Shown: positions 1 through 7,120 of the stretch, piece by piece
Layout: every line of letters begins with the position of its first letter
Numbering within the stretch: position 1 is the stretch's first letter
Assembly: GCA_905215465.1 (NCBI GenBank)
Contig: CAJMPT010000032.1
Coordinates: 1 to 19,236 of the forward strand
DNA: 19,236 nucleotides
DNA from: an uncultured bacterium
Lineage (GTDB): Bacteria; Actinomycetota; Coriobacteriia; Coriobacteriales; Atopobiaceae
Direction of reading: 5' to 3'
The notes under the pieces: generated by a model
Database searches by the model: none
What the model was told of the DNA's origin: nothing
Seen by the model: the letters and a program-made list of their open reading frames with translations, nothing else
Program-made: the position numbers and the translations under genes

Positions 1-657
1 GAAGTCGCCCGCCATGGCCTCGAAGATGTCCAGGTAGTCCGTGGGGGCGTACCACTCGAACATGTCGAGCAGCAGCTTGCGGCTGATGACAAAGCAGTCC
101 AGGAACATGCACTCGCCGAACTTGACGCCGTTGTGGACGCCCTTCACGCGGCCGTTCTCCACGTCAAAGCGGACGGCGTCGTCAAAGGTGCCGCAGGAGG
201 GGCGCGTGACCACGGTCACGTCGGCGCCGGACTCCTTGTGGGCGGCGTAGACCTCGTCCAGGTCAATGTTGTAGACGAAGTTGGCCGTGGTCAGAATGAC
301 CGCGTCGGCCGTGCTGCGGGTGAAGAAGACCTTGTTGTGCACGAGGTCACGCAGCAGAAAGCGGGCGCCGGTGCGAGAAGTGCCAAAGGCGCTTCCGGGC
401 AGGACGAAGAGACCGCCGTTCTTGCGGTCCAGGTCCCAGTCCTTGCCGGAGCCCACGTGGTCGATGAGCGAGCGGTAGTTGTAGGGCATGACCATGCCGA
501 CGGTGCGGATGCCGCAGTTGACCAGGTTGGAGAGCGCAAAGTCAACGAGGCGGTAGCGACCGAGGAACGGCATGGACGCCACGGGGCGGCTCGCGGAGAG
601 CGGGCCGGACTCCTTGGCGGAGTAGTTGCAGGTGACGAGGCCGATGACCTTCTCCAT
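1..657 (-). CDS. glgD: GlgD, ADP-glucose pyrophosphorylase-like subunit (3' end beyond window)
   Basis: The first 219 codons are visible; the frame is open to the left edge, so the C-terminus is missing. The protein starts MEKVIGLVTCNYSA and continues with a nucleotidyltransferase fold similar to GlgC (FLGRYRLVDFALSN, then VGSGKDWDLDR). It lacks the glycine-rich GGxGxRL pyrophosphorylase signature that GlgC has. That combination is typical of GlgD, the partner subunit known from Firmicutes, which is thought to modulate GlgC rather than catalyse efficiently. The ATG at 657 lies two bases past the glgC stop codon (660-662), so translation is probably coupled. It would act in the cytoplasm in making ADP-glucose for glycogen. 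A diverged GlgC paralogue is the alternative. The missing catalytic loop is seen; the regulatory role is family knowledge. Confidence 0.9.
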   Translation of the reverse strand, partial: MEKVIGLVTCNYSAKESGPLSASRPVASMPFLGRYRLVDFALSNLVNCGIRTVGMVMPYNYRSLIDHVGSGKDWDLDRKNGGLFVLPGSAFGTSRTGARFLLRDLVHNKVFFTRSTADAVILTTANFVYNIDLDEVYAAHKESGADVTVVTRPSCGTFDDAVRFDVENGRVKGVHNGVKFGECMFLDCFVISRKLLLDMFEWYAPTDYLDIFEAMAGDF

Positions 658-659
658 TG

Positions 660-1808
660 TTAGTTCTCCCCCCTACCAACGACGACATCGTTGCCGATGA
701 CGGCCGTGTCTTTCGTCGTGTCGACGCTGCCGAGGTTAACGTTCTCCTCCACCACGGAGTTCTCGCCAAGGATGGCGCGCACCACGTGGGCGCCGGCCTT
801 GACCCTCGCGCCGGGGAGAAGGACGGAGTCCTCCACGGTGGCGCGCTCGCCGATGTAGCAGTCGGTCGAGAGGATGGAGTGCTTGGCGCGACCCAGGATC
901 TTGCAGCCGTTGGACACCAGGCAGTCGTCGATGTTGCCGTCCTTGCCCACGTACGCGGGCGGGCGCATCGAGGAGTTGCTCATGATGGGGAACTCCTTGC
1001 TGTAGATGTCAAAGTCCGGGTTGGGGCCGAGGAGGTCCATGCTCGTCTCGTGGTAGCTGGAGATGGTGCCGACGTCACGCCAGAAGCCGTTGAACTCGTA
1101 GGTGAAGAGGCGCTTGCCCTCGCCCAGGAGCTTGGGGATGACGTTCTTGCCAAAGTCGTGCTCGGAGGTCTGGTCGACGGCGTCCTCCTTGAGGGCGCGG
1201 ACCAGCAGGTCCGTGCTGAAGATGTAGATGCCCATGGACGCGAGGTTGGAGTCCGGCTGCTTGGGCTTCTCGGTGAACTTGGTGATACGGCCCGTGCCGT
1301 CGGCCGTGATGATGCCAAAGCGGGAGGCCTCCTCCCAGGGCACCGGCATGACGGCGATGGTGAGGTCGGCGTCGTTCTTCTTGTGCGTGGCCAGCATGTC
1401 GGCGTAGTCCATGCGGTAGAGCTGGTCGCCAGAGAGGATAAGCACGTACTCGGGGTCGTTCTGCTCGATGTAGCCCAGGTTCTGGGTCACGGCGTCGGCC
1501 GTGCCCTCGTACCAGGCGCCGCCGGTCTGGGTGGCGTAGGGCGGCAGGATGGAGACGCCGCCCTCGCGGTCGTCGAGGTTCCAGGCGCCACCGGTGCCGA
1601 TGTAGTTGTGCAGCAGGTACGGACGGTACTGCGTGAGCACGCCCACCGTCGTGACCCCGGAGTTCGCGCAGTTGGAAAGCGCGAAGTCGATGATGCGGAA
1701 CTTGCCGCCAAAAGAGACGGCCGGCTTCGCCACGTTGCTGGTCAGCGCACCCAACCTGCTGCCCTGACCTCCGGCGAGCAGCATGGCGATGCACTCCTTC
1801 TTGCTCAT
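660..1808 (-). CDS. glgC: Glucose-1-phosphate adenylyltransferase GlgC
   Basis: 382 residues, the normal length. It makes ADP-glucose from ATP and glucose-1-phosphate, the committed step of bacterial glycogen synthesis. The N-terminus carries the nucleotide-binding loop LLAGGQGSRLGALT, followed by GGKFRIIDFALSN, the QYRPYLLHNYIGTG region, the SGDQLYRMDY active-site segment and the FTEKPKQP lysine motif. The C-terminal third is a left-handed beta-helix type region (PPAYVGKDGNIDDCLVSNGC and following). I chose the ATG at 1808 (MSKKECIAML) because AAAGGAG sits 8 bases upstream; an in-frame start 7 codons earlier lacks this. It lies downstream of glgP with a hairpin between them, and its stop is 2 bases from glgD. 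The pair probably forms a mixed GlgC/GlgD enzyme. Confidence 0.96.
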   Translation of the reverse strand: MSKKECIAMLLAGGQGSRLGALTSNVAKPAVSFGGKFRIIDFALSNCANSGVTTVGVLTQYRPYLLHNYIGTGGAWNLDDREGGVSILPPYATQTGGAWYEGTADAVTQNLGYIEQNDPEYVLILSGDQLYRMDYADMLATHKKNDADLTIAVMPVPWEEASRFGIITADGTGRITKFTEKPKQPDSNLASMGIYIFSTDLLVRALKEDAVDQTSEHDFGKNVIPKLLGEGKRLFTYEFNGFWRDVGTISSYHETSMDLLGPNPDFDIYSKEFPIMSNSSMRPPAYVGKDGNIDDCLVSNGCKILGRAKHSILSTDCYIGERATVEDSVLLPGARVKAGAHVVRAILGENSVVEENVNLGSVDTTKDTAVIGNDVVVGRGEN

Positions 1809-1831
1809 ACCCCCACTCCTTTCAAACAAAT

Positions 1832-1861
1832 GGCGCCGGAGGCCGGGAAGCCCCCGGCGCC
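1832..1861 (-). terminator. Hairpin between glgP and glgC
   Basis: Perfect 8-bp inverted repeat GGCGCCGG / CCGGCGCC (1832-1839 with 1854-1861), 12 bases past the glgP stop. On the minus strand it is followed by ATTTGTTT, a weak U-rich tract, and then by the glgC ribosome binding site. It may be a leaky terminator or an mRNA-stability element that lowers glgC/glgD expression relative to glgP. Confidence 0.55.
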
Positions 1862-1873
1862 TTCTTTGCGTGT

Positions 1874-4321
1874 CTACTTGCCCTCAATGTGCCAGATGTC
1901 GGACATGTATTCCCTGATGGTTCTGTCACTGGAGAAGAATCCGGCCTTGGCGGTATTGTGCAGGGCGCTCTTGTTCCAGGCGCGGCGATCGGCGTAGCCG
2001 CCCGTGAGCTCCTCCCACGCCTGGACGTAGGCGTAGAAGTCCTTCATGACCAGGTACGGGTCGTTCTCCACCATGAGGTGGTCGCGGACGCTCTCGAAGT
2101 TTCCGGAGAGGCGCGCCAGCGTGCCGTCGGTGAGCTGGTCCACGATGCGGCCAAGGCGGACGCGGTCGGCGTTGTACATGTCCCAGGCGTAGTAGCGGCC
2201 CTCGCGCTGGATGGCCTCCACCTCGTCGGCGTGCAGGCCAAAGATCTTGATGTTCTGCGGGCCGACGAGCTCGGAGATCTCCACGTTGGAGCCATCGAGG
2301 GTGCCCAGGGTGAGGGCGCCGTTCATCATGAGCTTCATGTTGGACGTACCCGAGGCCTCGGTGCCGGCCAGCGAGATCTGCTCGGAGATCTCTGCCGCGG
2401 AGTAGATGTACTGCGCGTTGGAGACGGCGAAGTTGGGCACGAAGGCAACCTGGATCTTGTCGTTCACGCGCGGGTCGTTGTTGATGACGTCCGCCAGGGA
2501 GTTGATGAGGCGGATGACCTCCTTGGCAAAGGTGTAGCTCTGAGCGGCCTTGCCCGAGAAGATGAAGGCCGTCGGGCGCGGCGAGAAGGACGGGTCGTCC
2601 AGGATGCGGTTGCGCAGGTCCAAGATCTTGAAGACGGACAGCAGCTGACGCTTGTAGGCGTGGAAGCGCTTGACCTGCACGTCAAAGACCATGTCGCAGT
2701 TGAGCTTGGTGCCGGAGACCTTCTCCACGTAGGCGGCGAGACGCTCCTTGTCGGTGCGCTTGGCCTCCTCCATGGCGTCCAGGAAGCTCGCGTCCTCCTC
2801 GAAGGGGACGAGCTTCTCGAGCTCGTTGGCATCATCCAGCCAGCCGGTGCCGATGGCGTCGGTGATGAGCTTGGAGTAGGCCGGGTTTGCCTCGCGCAGG
2901 AACCTGCGGTGCGTGACGCCGTTGGTCTTGTTGTTGAACATGTCGGGGTAGAGCTTGTAGAACTCCTTGAAGGTGTCGCGCTTCAAGATGTCGGAGTGCA
3001 GCGCGGAGACGCCGTTGATGGAGTGGCTGAAGATGATGGACAGGTTGGCCATGCGCACCTGGCCGTCCCACAGGATGGCGGTGTTGCGCAGGACGTCGGT
3101 CCAGGAGCCGTCCTCCGGGGAGAGCTTCTCGGACAGGCCATCGCGGTAGCGGCGGTCGATCTCCTCAATGAACATGTACAGGCGCGGCAGCAGGGCGCGG
3201 AAGGTGTTGATGGGCCACTTCTCAAGCGCCTCGGGCATGACGGTGTGGTTGGTGAACGAGACGGTCTTCTTGGCGATCTCGAAGGCCAGGTCAAAGTCCA
3301 CGCCCTTATCGTCGACGAGAAGGCGCATGAGCTCTGGGCCGCACATGGCGGGGTGGGTGTCGTTGGTGTGGACGCAGACGTGGTCTCCCAGATGCTCCCA
3401 GTCTGGGCCGAAGTCCTTCTCGTAGGTACCCAGGATGGTCTGCAGGCCGGCGGAGACAAACAGGTACTCCTGCTTGAGGCGCAGGATGCGGCCGTGCTCG
3501 CCCGCGTCGTTGGGGTACAGGATGGTGGAGATGGCCTCCACGTCGGAGCGGAACTTGTTGGCCTTGGCGTAATCGCCGGCGTTGAAGGCGTCCAGGTCAA
3601 AGTCCTCGGTGGCGGGCTCGGCGCTCCAGAGGCGCAGCTTGTTCACGGTCTTGCCGCCAAAGCCGACGATGGGCACGTCGTAGGGCACGGCACGGACGAC
3701 CTCGCCGCCCTCCTGGGTGAACCAGAACTTGCCGGTCTCGTCCTCGTGGCGGACGACCTGCGCGCCAAAGCGAATCTCGACGGCGCTGGCGTCCTTGCGG
3801 GTCTCCCAGGGGAAGCCGTTGGCAAGCCAGTTGTCGGTACGCTCCACCTGGCGGCCGCCCTCGATGTACTGGCGGAAGAGGCCATAGCGGTAGCGCATGC
3901 CGTTGCCGTAGCCCGCGATGCCCTCGTGGGCCATGGAGTCGAGGAAGCACGCGGCCAGGCGGCCCAGGCCGCCGTTGCCCAGGCCCGGGTCGACCTCCTG
4001 CTGGCAGAGCTCGTCGAGGCTCATGCCGAGGGAGGCCATGCCCTCCTCAACGAGGTCGCGAACGCCCAGGTTGATGAGGTAGTTGTCAAGAAGGGGGCCA
4101 AGAAGGAACTCGAGCGAGAAGTAGTAGACCTTCTTGGCGTCCTTTGCGTGAGAGGTTGCCTGGATGGCACGAGACTTGGAAGCCACGAGCTTTGCCAGGA
4201 CGAAGTAGCGCTCGTTGTCGGAGCACTCCTCAAAGTCCTTGCCCAGCTCAAGAAGGCAGGCCTCCCTGTACTGGTTGATGAAGTCCAGCTTGGTCTCAAA
4301 GATCTTGTCGTTGTTCTCCAT
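1874..4321 (-). CDS. glgP: Glycogen/starch/alpha-glucan phosphorylase (GT35)
   Basis: 815 residues, the usual length for this family. It releases glucose-1-phosphate from the non-reducing ends of glycogen or maltodextrin using phosphate and pyridoxal phosphate. The PLP attachment motif is clear: EASGTSNMKLMMN, with the PLP lysine at about residue 663. Other family blocks include GNGGLGRLAACFLDS, the GYGNGMRYRYGLF segment and HTNDTHPAMCGPELMR. I prefer the ATG at 4321 (MENNDKIFETK) because GGGGGAA lies about 5 bases upstream; a TTG 8 codons earlier is possible but has no ribosome binding site. It sits between glgB and glgC, so synthesis and breakdown genes are clustered. Maltodextrin phosphorylase is the main alternative substrate class and cannot be excluded from sequence. 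Confidence 0.96.
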   Translation of the reverse strand: MENNDKIFETKLDFINQYREACLLELGKDFEECSDNERYFVLAKLVASKSRAIQATSHAKDAKKVYYFSLEFLLGPLLDNYLINLGVRDLVEEGMASLGMSLDELCQQEVDPGLGNGGLGRLAACFLDSMAHEGIAGYGNGMRYRYGLFRQYIEGGRQVERTDNWLANGFPWETRKDASAVEIRFGAQVVRHEDETGKFWFTQEGGEVVRAVPYDVPIVGFGGKTVNKLRLWSAEPATEDFDLDAFNAGDYAKANKFRSDVEAISTILYPNDAGEHGRILRLKQEYLFVSAGLQTILGTYEKDFGPDWEHLGDHVCVHTNDTHPAMCGPELMRLLVDDKGVDFDLAFEIAKKTVSFTNHTVMPEALEKWPINTFRALLPRLYMFIEEIDRRYRDGLSEKLSPEDGSWTDVLRNTAILWDGQVRMANLSIIFSHSINGVSALHSDILKRDTFKEFYKLYPDMFNNKTNGVTHRRFLREANPAYSKLITDAIGTGWLDDANELEKLVPFEEDASFLDAMEEAKRTDKERLAAYVEKVSGTKLNCDMVFDVQVKRFHAYKRQLLSVFKILDLRNRILDDPSFSPRPTAFIFSGKAAQSYTFAKEVIRLINSLADVINNDPRVNDKIQVAFVPNFAVSNAQYIYSAAEISEQISLAGTEASGTSNMKLMMNGALTLGTLDGSNVEISELVGPQNIKIFGLHADEVEAIQREGRYYAWDMYNADRVRLGRIVDQLTDGTLARLSGNFESVRDHLMVENDPYLVMKDFYAYVQAWEELTGGYADRRAWNKSALHNTAKAGFFSSDRTIREYMSDIWHIEGK

Positions 4322-4356
4322 GTGGTTCCCCCGGTTTGGTTCCAATTGCTATCAGG

Positions 4357-4385
4357 GGCCGGCGAGAAGAGCGGTCCCGCCGGCC
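4357..4385 (-). terminator. GC-rich hairpin between glgB and glgP
   Basis: Perfect 8-bp inverted repeat GGCCGGCG / CGCCGGCC (4357-4364 with 4378-4385), loop 13 bases, located 7 bases past the glgB stop codon. No U-tract follows, so it is more likely an RNA-processing or stability element than a full terminator. The left arm overlaps a copy of the dispersed 9-mer GGCGAGAAG (4361-4369). Confidence 0.45.
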
Positions 4386-4392
4386 GAGTGAC

Positions 4393-6534
4393 CTACTTCT
4401 TGCCGCGACCCTTCTTGTGGGGCCTCGGCTTTGCCTGCCTGCGCGCGGCGGGCTTGGCGCCAGGCGCCGCCGTGGCGGTGGCGCCAGCTGCGAGCGCGGG
4501 CTTCTCGCCAGGTGCTGCGGGCTTGGCGGCCGCGACGGCCGTCTTGCTGACCGGCTTGCGCTGGGCCGCGACGCGCTTGAAGATGGCGCCGCCCAGCGGC
4601 GGGACGCGCACGACGATAGACTGCTCGCGACCGTTCCAGGGCACGTCCTCGCACTTGAGCCGACCCTCGTTGACCACGCCGGAGCCACCGAAGCGCCCCT
4701 CGTCGGAGTTGAAGACCTCGCCGTAGGTGCACCACTCGGGCACGCCCATGCGGAAGTCCTCGCGCGCGTTGACGTCCATGTTGATGAGGATGACCAGGTC
4801 GTCCTTGGGCTTGTCGCCGTGGCGGACGAAACTGATGATGGACTGGTCGGCGTTGTCGGCGTCGATCCACTCAAAGCCGGAGCCCTCAAAGCCGCGCTGC
4901 CACAGGGCGGGCTGCTCGTTGTAGACGGCGTTGAGCGCGGCGATGAACGTCTGCTGCCTGCGGTGGGTCTCGAACTGCTCCGCAAGGAAGTACTCGATGC
5001 CCTCGTAGTAACGCCACTCGATGAACTGGCCGATCTCGTTGCCCATGAAGTTGAGCTTGCCGCCGGCGTGCGTCATCTGGTAGAGCGCCAGGGCGCGCAG
5101 GCCCGCAAACTGGCGCCAGGTGTCTCCCGGCATGCGCGTGATCAGCGAGCACTTGCCGTTGACCACCTCGTCGTGGCTAAGCGGCAGCACGAAGTTCTCG
5201 TTGAACTGGTACATGGTGGAGAAGGTCAGCATGCGGTGGTTGCCCGGGCGCCACGGGAAGTCGGTCTGCATGTAGTGCAGGGTGTCGTTCATCCAGCCCA
5301 TGTCCCACTTGAAGTGGAAGCCCAGGCCGCCGTCCTTGGGCGGGTAGGTCACCAGCGGCCAGGCCGTGGATTCCTCGGCGACCATCATGACGTCGGGGTG
5401 GAGCCGACCCATCTCCAGGTTGGTCTGGCGGATGAAGGCGGACGCGTCCAGGTCCTCCTCGGTGCCATTCTTGTTGAAGCGCTTCTGGCCCGGGTCGTCG
5501 ATACCGAAATTCATGTACAGCATGGAGCTGACGCCATCCATGCGGATGCCGTCAATGTGGTAGGTCTCGACCCAGTACAGAGCATTGGAGACCAGGAAGC
5601 TGCGCACTTCTCCCCTGCTGAAGTCGAACTTGTGGGTGCCCCAGTTGGGGTGGATCTCGTGCTCGTAGAGCATCTGGCCGTTGAAGGTGGCCAGGCCGTG
5701 GGCGTCCGCGCAGAAGCCGCCGGGCACCCAGTCCATGATCACGCCGATGCCGGCCTCGTGGCAGGCGTCGATGAAGTGCATGAGCTGCTGCGGGTTGCCG
5801 TAGCGCGACGTGGGCGAGAAGTACCCGGTGGGCTGGTAGCCCCAGGAGCCGTCAAACGGGTGCTCGGAGAGGGGCAGGACCTCGATGTGGGAGTAGCCCA
5901 TCTCGCGGACGTAGTCCACGAGCTCCACAGAGAGGTCGTCATAGGTGTAGAAGGTGCCGCGCTGTGCGGGGAAGGGGTCGCCGGGGCCGGGCCAGGTGCC
6001 GTCCTCGCGGGGCTCGCCCTGCGGCTCGTCGCCGTGGCGCTTCCAGCTGCCCAGATGCACCTCAAAGATGTTGAGCGGGCTCTTGAACATGTTGCGCTTG
6101 GAGCGGGCGCGCATCCAGGTGGCGTCTGCCCACTTGTAGCCGGCGAGGTCCGCCGTGCGGGAGGCAGTTCCCGGAGGCAGCTCCGAGAAGAACGCGTAGG
6201 GGTCTGCCTTGTAGAGGCGCTCGCCCGCGGCGGTCTCTATGACGTACTTGTAAAGCTGACCTGCGACAACGCCGGGAACGAAGCCCTGCCAGACGCCGCC
6301 GGTGGCGGTGCAGGAGAGGTGATTGGCGCTCTCGTCCCAGTTGTTGAACTCGCCGATGACGGCGACGGAGCGCACGTCAGGGGCCCAGACGGCAAAGTGG
6401 TAGCCGTCCTGGCCGGAGGCGTCCGTGGTGGGGTGGCTGCCGAGCTTCTCGTAGCTGCGGTACCACTCGCCTGCGCCGAGGAGGTACAGATCGTCGTTGC
6501 TCAGGTAGAGCGCGCTGTCAGAGATGGTGGTCAT
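4393..6534 (-). CDS. glgB: 1,4-alpha-glucan branching enzyme GlgB (GH13)
   Basis: 713 residues. It introduces alpha-1,6 branches into glycogen. An N-terminal CBM48-type domain (YHFAVWAPDVRSVAVIGEFNNW, about residues 45-130) precedes the GH13 barrel. The catalytic residues are visible: nucleophile Asp333 in GIRMDGVSS, acid/base Glu387 in VAEEST, and transition-state Asp455 in LSHDEVVNGK. The ATG at 6534 has GGAAGGG about 7 bases upstream. A short 5'-UTR hairpin (6552-6565, GCCGCC/GGCGGC) lies just before the ribosome binding site. Odd feature: the last 55 or so residues after the C-terminal beta domain form a low-complexity tail rich in Ala, Pro and Lys ending in a very basic segment (RPHKKGRGKK). 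Such tails are not part of the core enzyme. It is the first gene of the glycogen cluster. Confidence 0.97.
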   Translation of the reverse strand: MTTISDSALYLSNDDLYLLGAGEWYRSYEKLGSHPTTDASGQDGYHFAVWAPDVRSVAVIGEFNNWDESANHLSCTATGGVWQGFVPGVVAGQLYKYVIETAAGERLYKADPYAFFSELPPGTASRTADLAGYKWADATWMRARSKRNMFKSPLNIFEVHLGSWKRHGDEPQGEPREDGTWPGPGDPFPAQRGTFYTYDDLSVELVDYVREMGYSHIEVLPLSEHPFDGSWGYQPTGYFSPTSRYGNPQQLMHFIDACHEAGIGVIMDWVPGGFCADAHGLATFNGQMLYEHEIHPNWGTHKFDFSRGEVRSFLVSNALYWVETYHIDGIRMDGVSSMLYMNFGIDDPGQKRFNKNGTEEDLDASAFIRQTNLEMGRLHPDVMMVAEESTAWPLVTYPPKDGGLGFHFKWDMGWMNDTLHYMQTDFPWRPGNHRMLTFSTMYQFNENFVLPLSHDEVVNGKCSLITRMPGDTWRQFAGLRALALYQMTHAGGKLNFMGNEIGQFIEWRYYEGIEYFLAEQFETHRRQQTFIAALNAVYNEQPALWQRGFEGSGFEWIDADNADQSIISFVRHGDKPKDDLVILINMDVNAREDFRMGVPEWCTYGEVFNSDEGRFGGSGVVNEGRLKCEDVPWNGREQSIVVRVPPLGGAIFKRVAAQRKPVSKTAVAAAKPAAPGEKPALAAGATATAAPGAKPAARRQAKPRPHKKGRGKK

Positions 6535-6591
6535 TCTTACCCTTCCGCCAGGCCGCCGAGGCGGCGCGACAGTGAATAGGAAGCGTATTTA

Positions 6592-6619
6592 GTTGTACCA
6601 CCTGTCTTCACAGCTTGAA
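6592..6619 (-). promoter_or_regulatory. Candidate glgB promoter (extended -10)
   Basis: On the minus strand: TTCAAG (6614-6619), 16-base spacer, then TACAAC (6592-6597) preceded by TGG, which gives an extended -10 (TGn). It lies about 58 bases upstream of the glgB ATG and would drive the glycogen cluster. The -35 is poor; the call rests on the extended -10 and position. Confidence 0.45.
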
Positions 6620-6671
6620 CACACAATTGGGCCAAGAGAAGGTAACGAGCCTTTGACCTGCGGTTCATTTG

Positions 6672-6679
6672 AACGCGTT
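6672..6679. promoter_or_regulatory. Palindrome AACGCGTT, possible operator
   Basis: Perfect 8-bp palindrome with a central CG, inside TTGAACGCGTTTCG, about 140 bases upstream of the glgB start. It is flanked by GTTCATTTGAAC (6663-6674), itself an imperfect palindrome. The shape resembles LacI-family operators. A second AACGCGTT lies upstream of the metY promoter at 8731. Confidence 0.3.
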
Positions 6680-6757
6680 TCGATGAACGGTGCCTGTTGG
6701 GCGCGGGACGGCGCGAGCGGGCGAGTTCTTGCGTGAGGCCTCCCGTGGGCCTCTTAC

Positions 6758-7002
6758 ACGTTTTGGGTTCGAGGTTTCCGGCGGAGCGAGGAGCCCGGTT
6801 GAGAATCCGCAGGTCAGGGGCTCGGCGTTCCTTTGCGTGGCGGCGACTGGCCGCAGGCCCGAACCCAAATCGACATCCGATTTGGGTTCGGGGTTTCCGG
6901 CGAGAGGAGCCGGCGATTGGTTGGGTCTCACAAAACTGCAGGTAGGCGGCTTGCTCCAGCGGCAGGCCCTTCTCACCCGCCAAAACCTCGAACCCAAAAC
7001 GT
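6758..7002. repeat. Two tandem copies of a ~115-125 bp element with inverted ends
   Basis: This occupies most of the 586-bp gap between glgB and metY, and I see no credible gene here. Copy A is 6758-6872 and copy B is 6878-7002. Both begin with near-identical sequence (TTTGGGTTCG, then GGTTTCCGGCG and GAGGAGCC; two mismatches and a 3-base gap over about 35 bases). Both end in the inverse (GCAGGCCC, then GAACCCAAA). The two outer ends, 6758-6777 and 6983-7002, are a perfect 20-bp inverted repeat. At the A/B junction, 6858-6872 and 6878-6892 form a perfect 15-bp inverted repeat around ACATC. The layout fits a duplicated small non-autonomous element or an interspersed palindromic unit. No transposase is present. 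Confidence 0.7.
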
Positions 7003-7003
7003 C

Positions 7004-7041
7004 AAAAGAAGGCCCGCGCGCCGGTGGGGCACGCGGGCCTT
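7004..7041 (-). terminator. Rho-independent terminator after metY
   Basis: On the minus strand: AAGGCCCGCG, 13-base loop, CGCGGGCCTT (7032-7041 with 7009-7018), a perfect 10-bp stem followed by CTTTT. It lies about 80 bases downstream of the metY stop codon and abuts the end of the tandem element. Confidence 0.85.
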
Positions 7042-7067
7042 GCGGGTTTTGCTGCCTGCGGCGGGCA

Positions 7068-7098
7068 CTTCTCGCCGTGAGTCGCGGCAGGCGAGAAG
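7068..7098. repeat. Inverted pair of the 9-mer CTTCTCGCC / GGCGAGAAG
   Basis: CTTCTCGCC (7068-7076) and GGCGAGAAG (7090-7098) form a perfect 9-bp stem with a 13-base loop, 22 bases past the metY stop. No T-run follows. It is one of two such paired copies in the window; the other is at 8927-8959, also just after a stop codon. Confidence 0.65.
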
Positions 7099-7120
7099 GG
7101 CGCGGCCGGAGCCGGAAGGC

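Noticed and set aside
1889..4726. Very long plus-strand open frame (over 900 codons) opposite glgP
   Set aside because: Val/Ala/Gly/Asp-rich low-complexity product with no family motifs; it mirrors the codon bias of glgP on the other strand. The same applies to plus-strand frames at 657-1997, 4336-6579, 6833-8473 and 8881-10608.
6537..6983. 148-codon minus-strand frame upstream of glgB
   Set aside because: It runs through both tandem repeat units and the candidate promoter, has no ribosome binding site, and its product only reflects translated repeat sequence.
7004..7098. CRISPR array or phage attachment site near the repeats
   Set aside because: Only two or three copies with unequal, inverted spacing, no cas genes, and no integrase or tRNA-end duplication at the tRNA-Asp gene.
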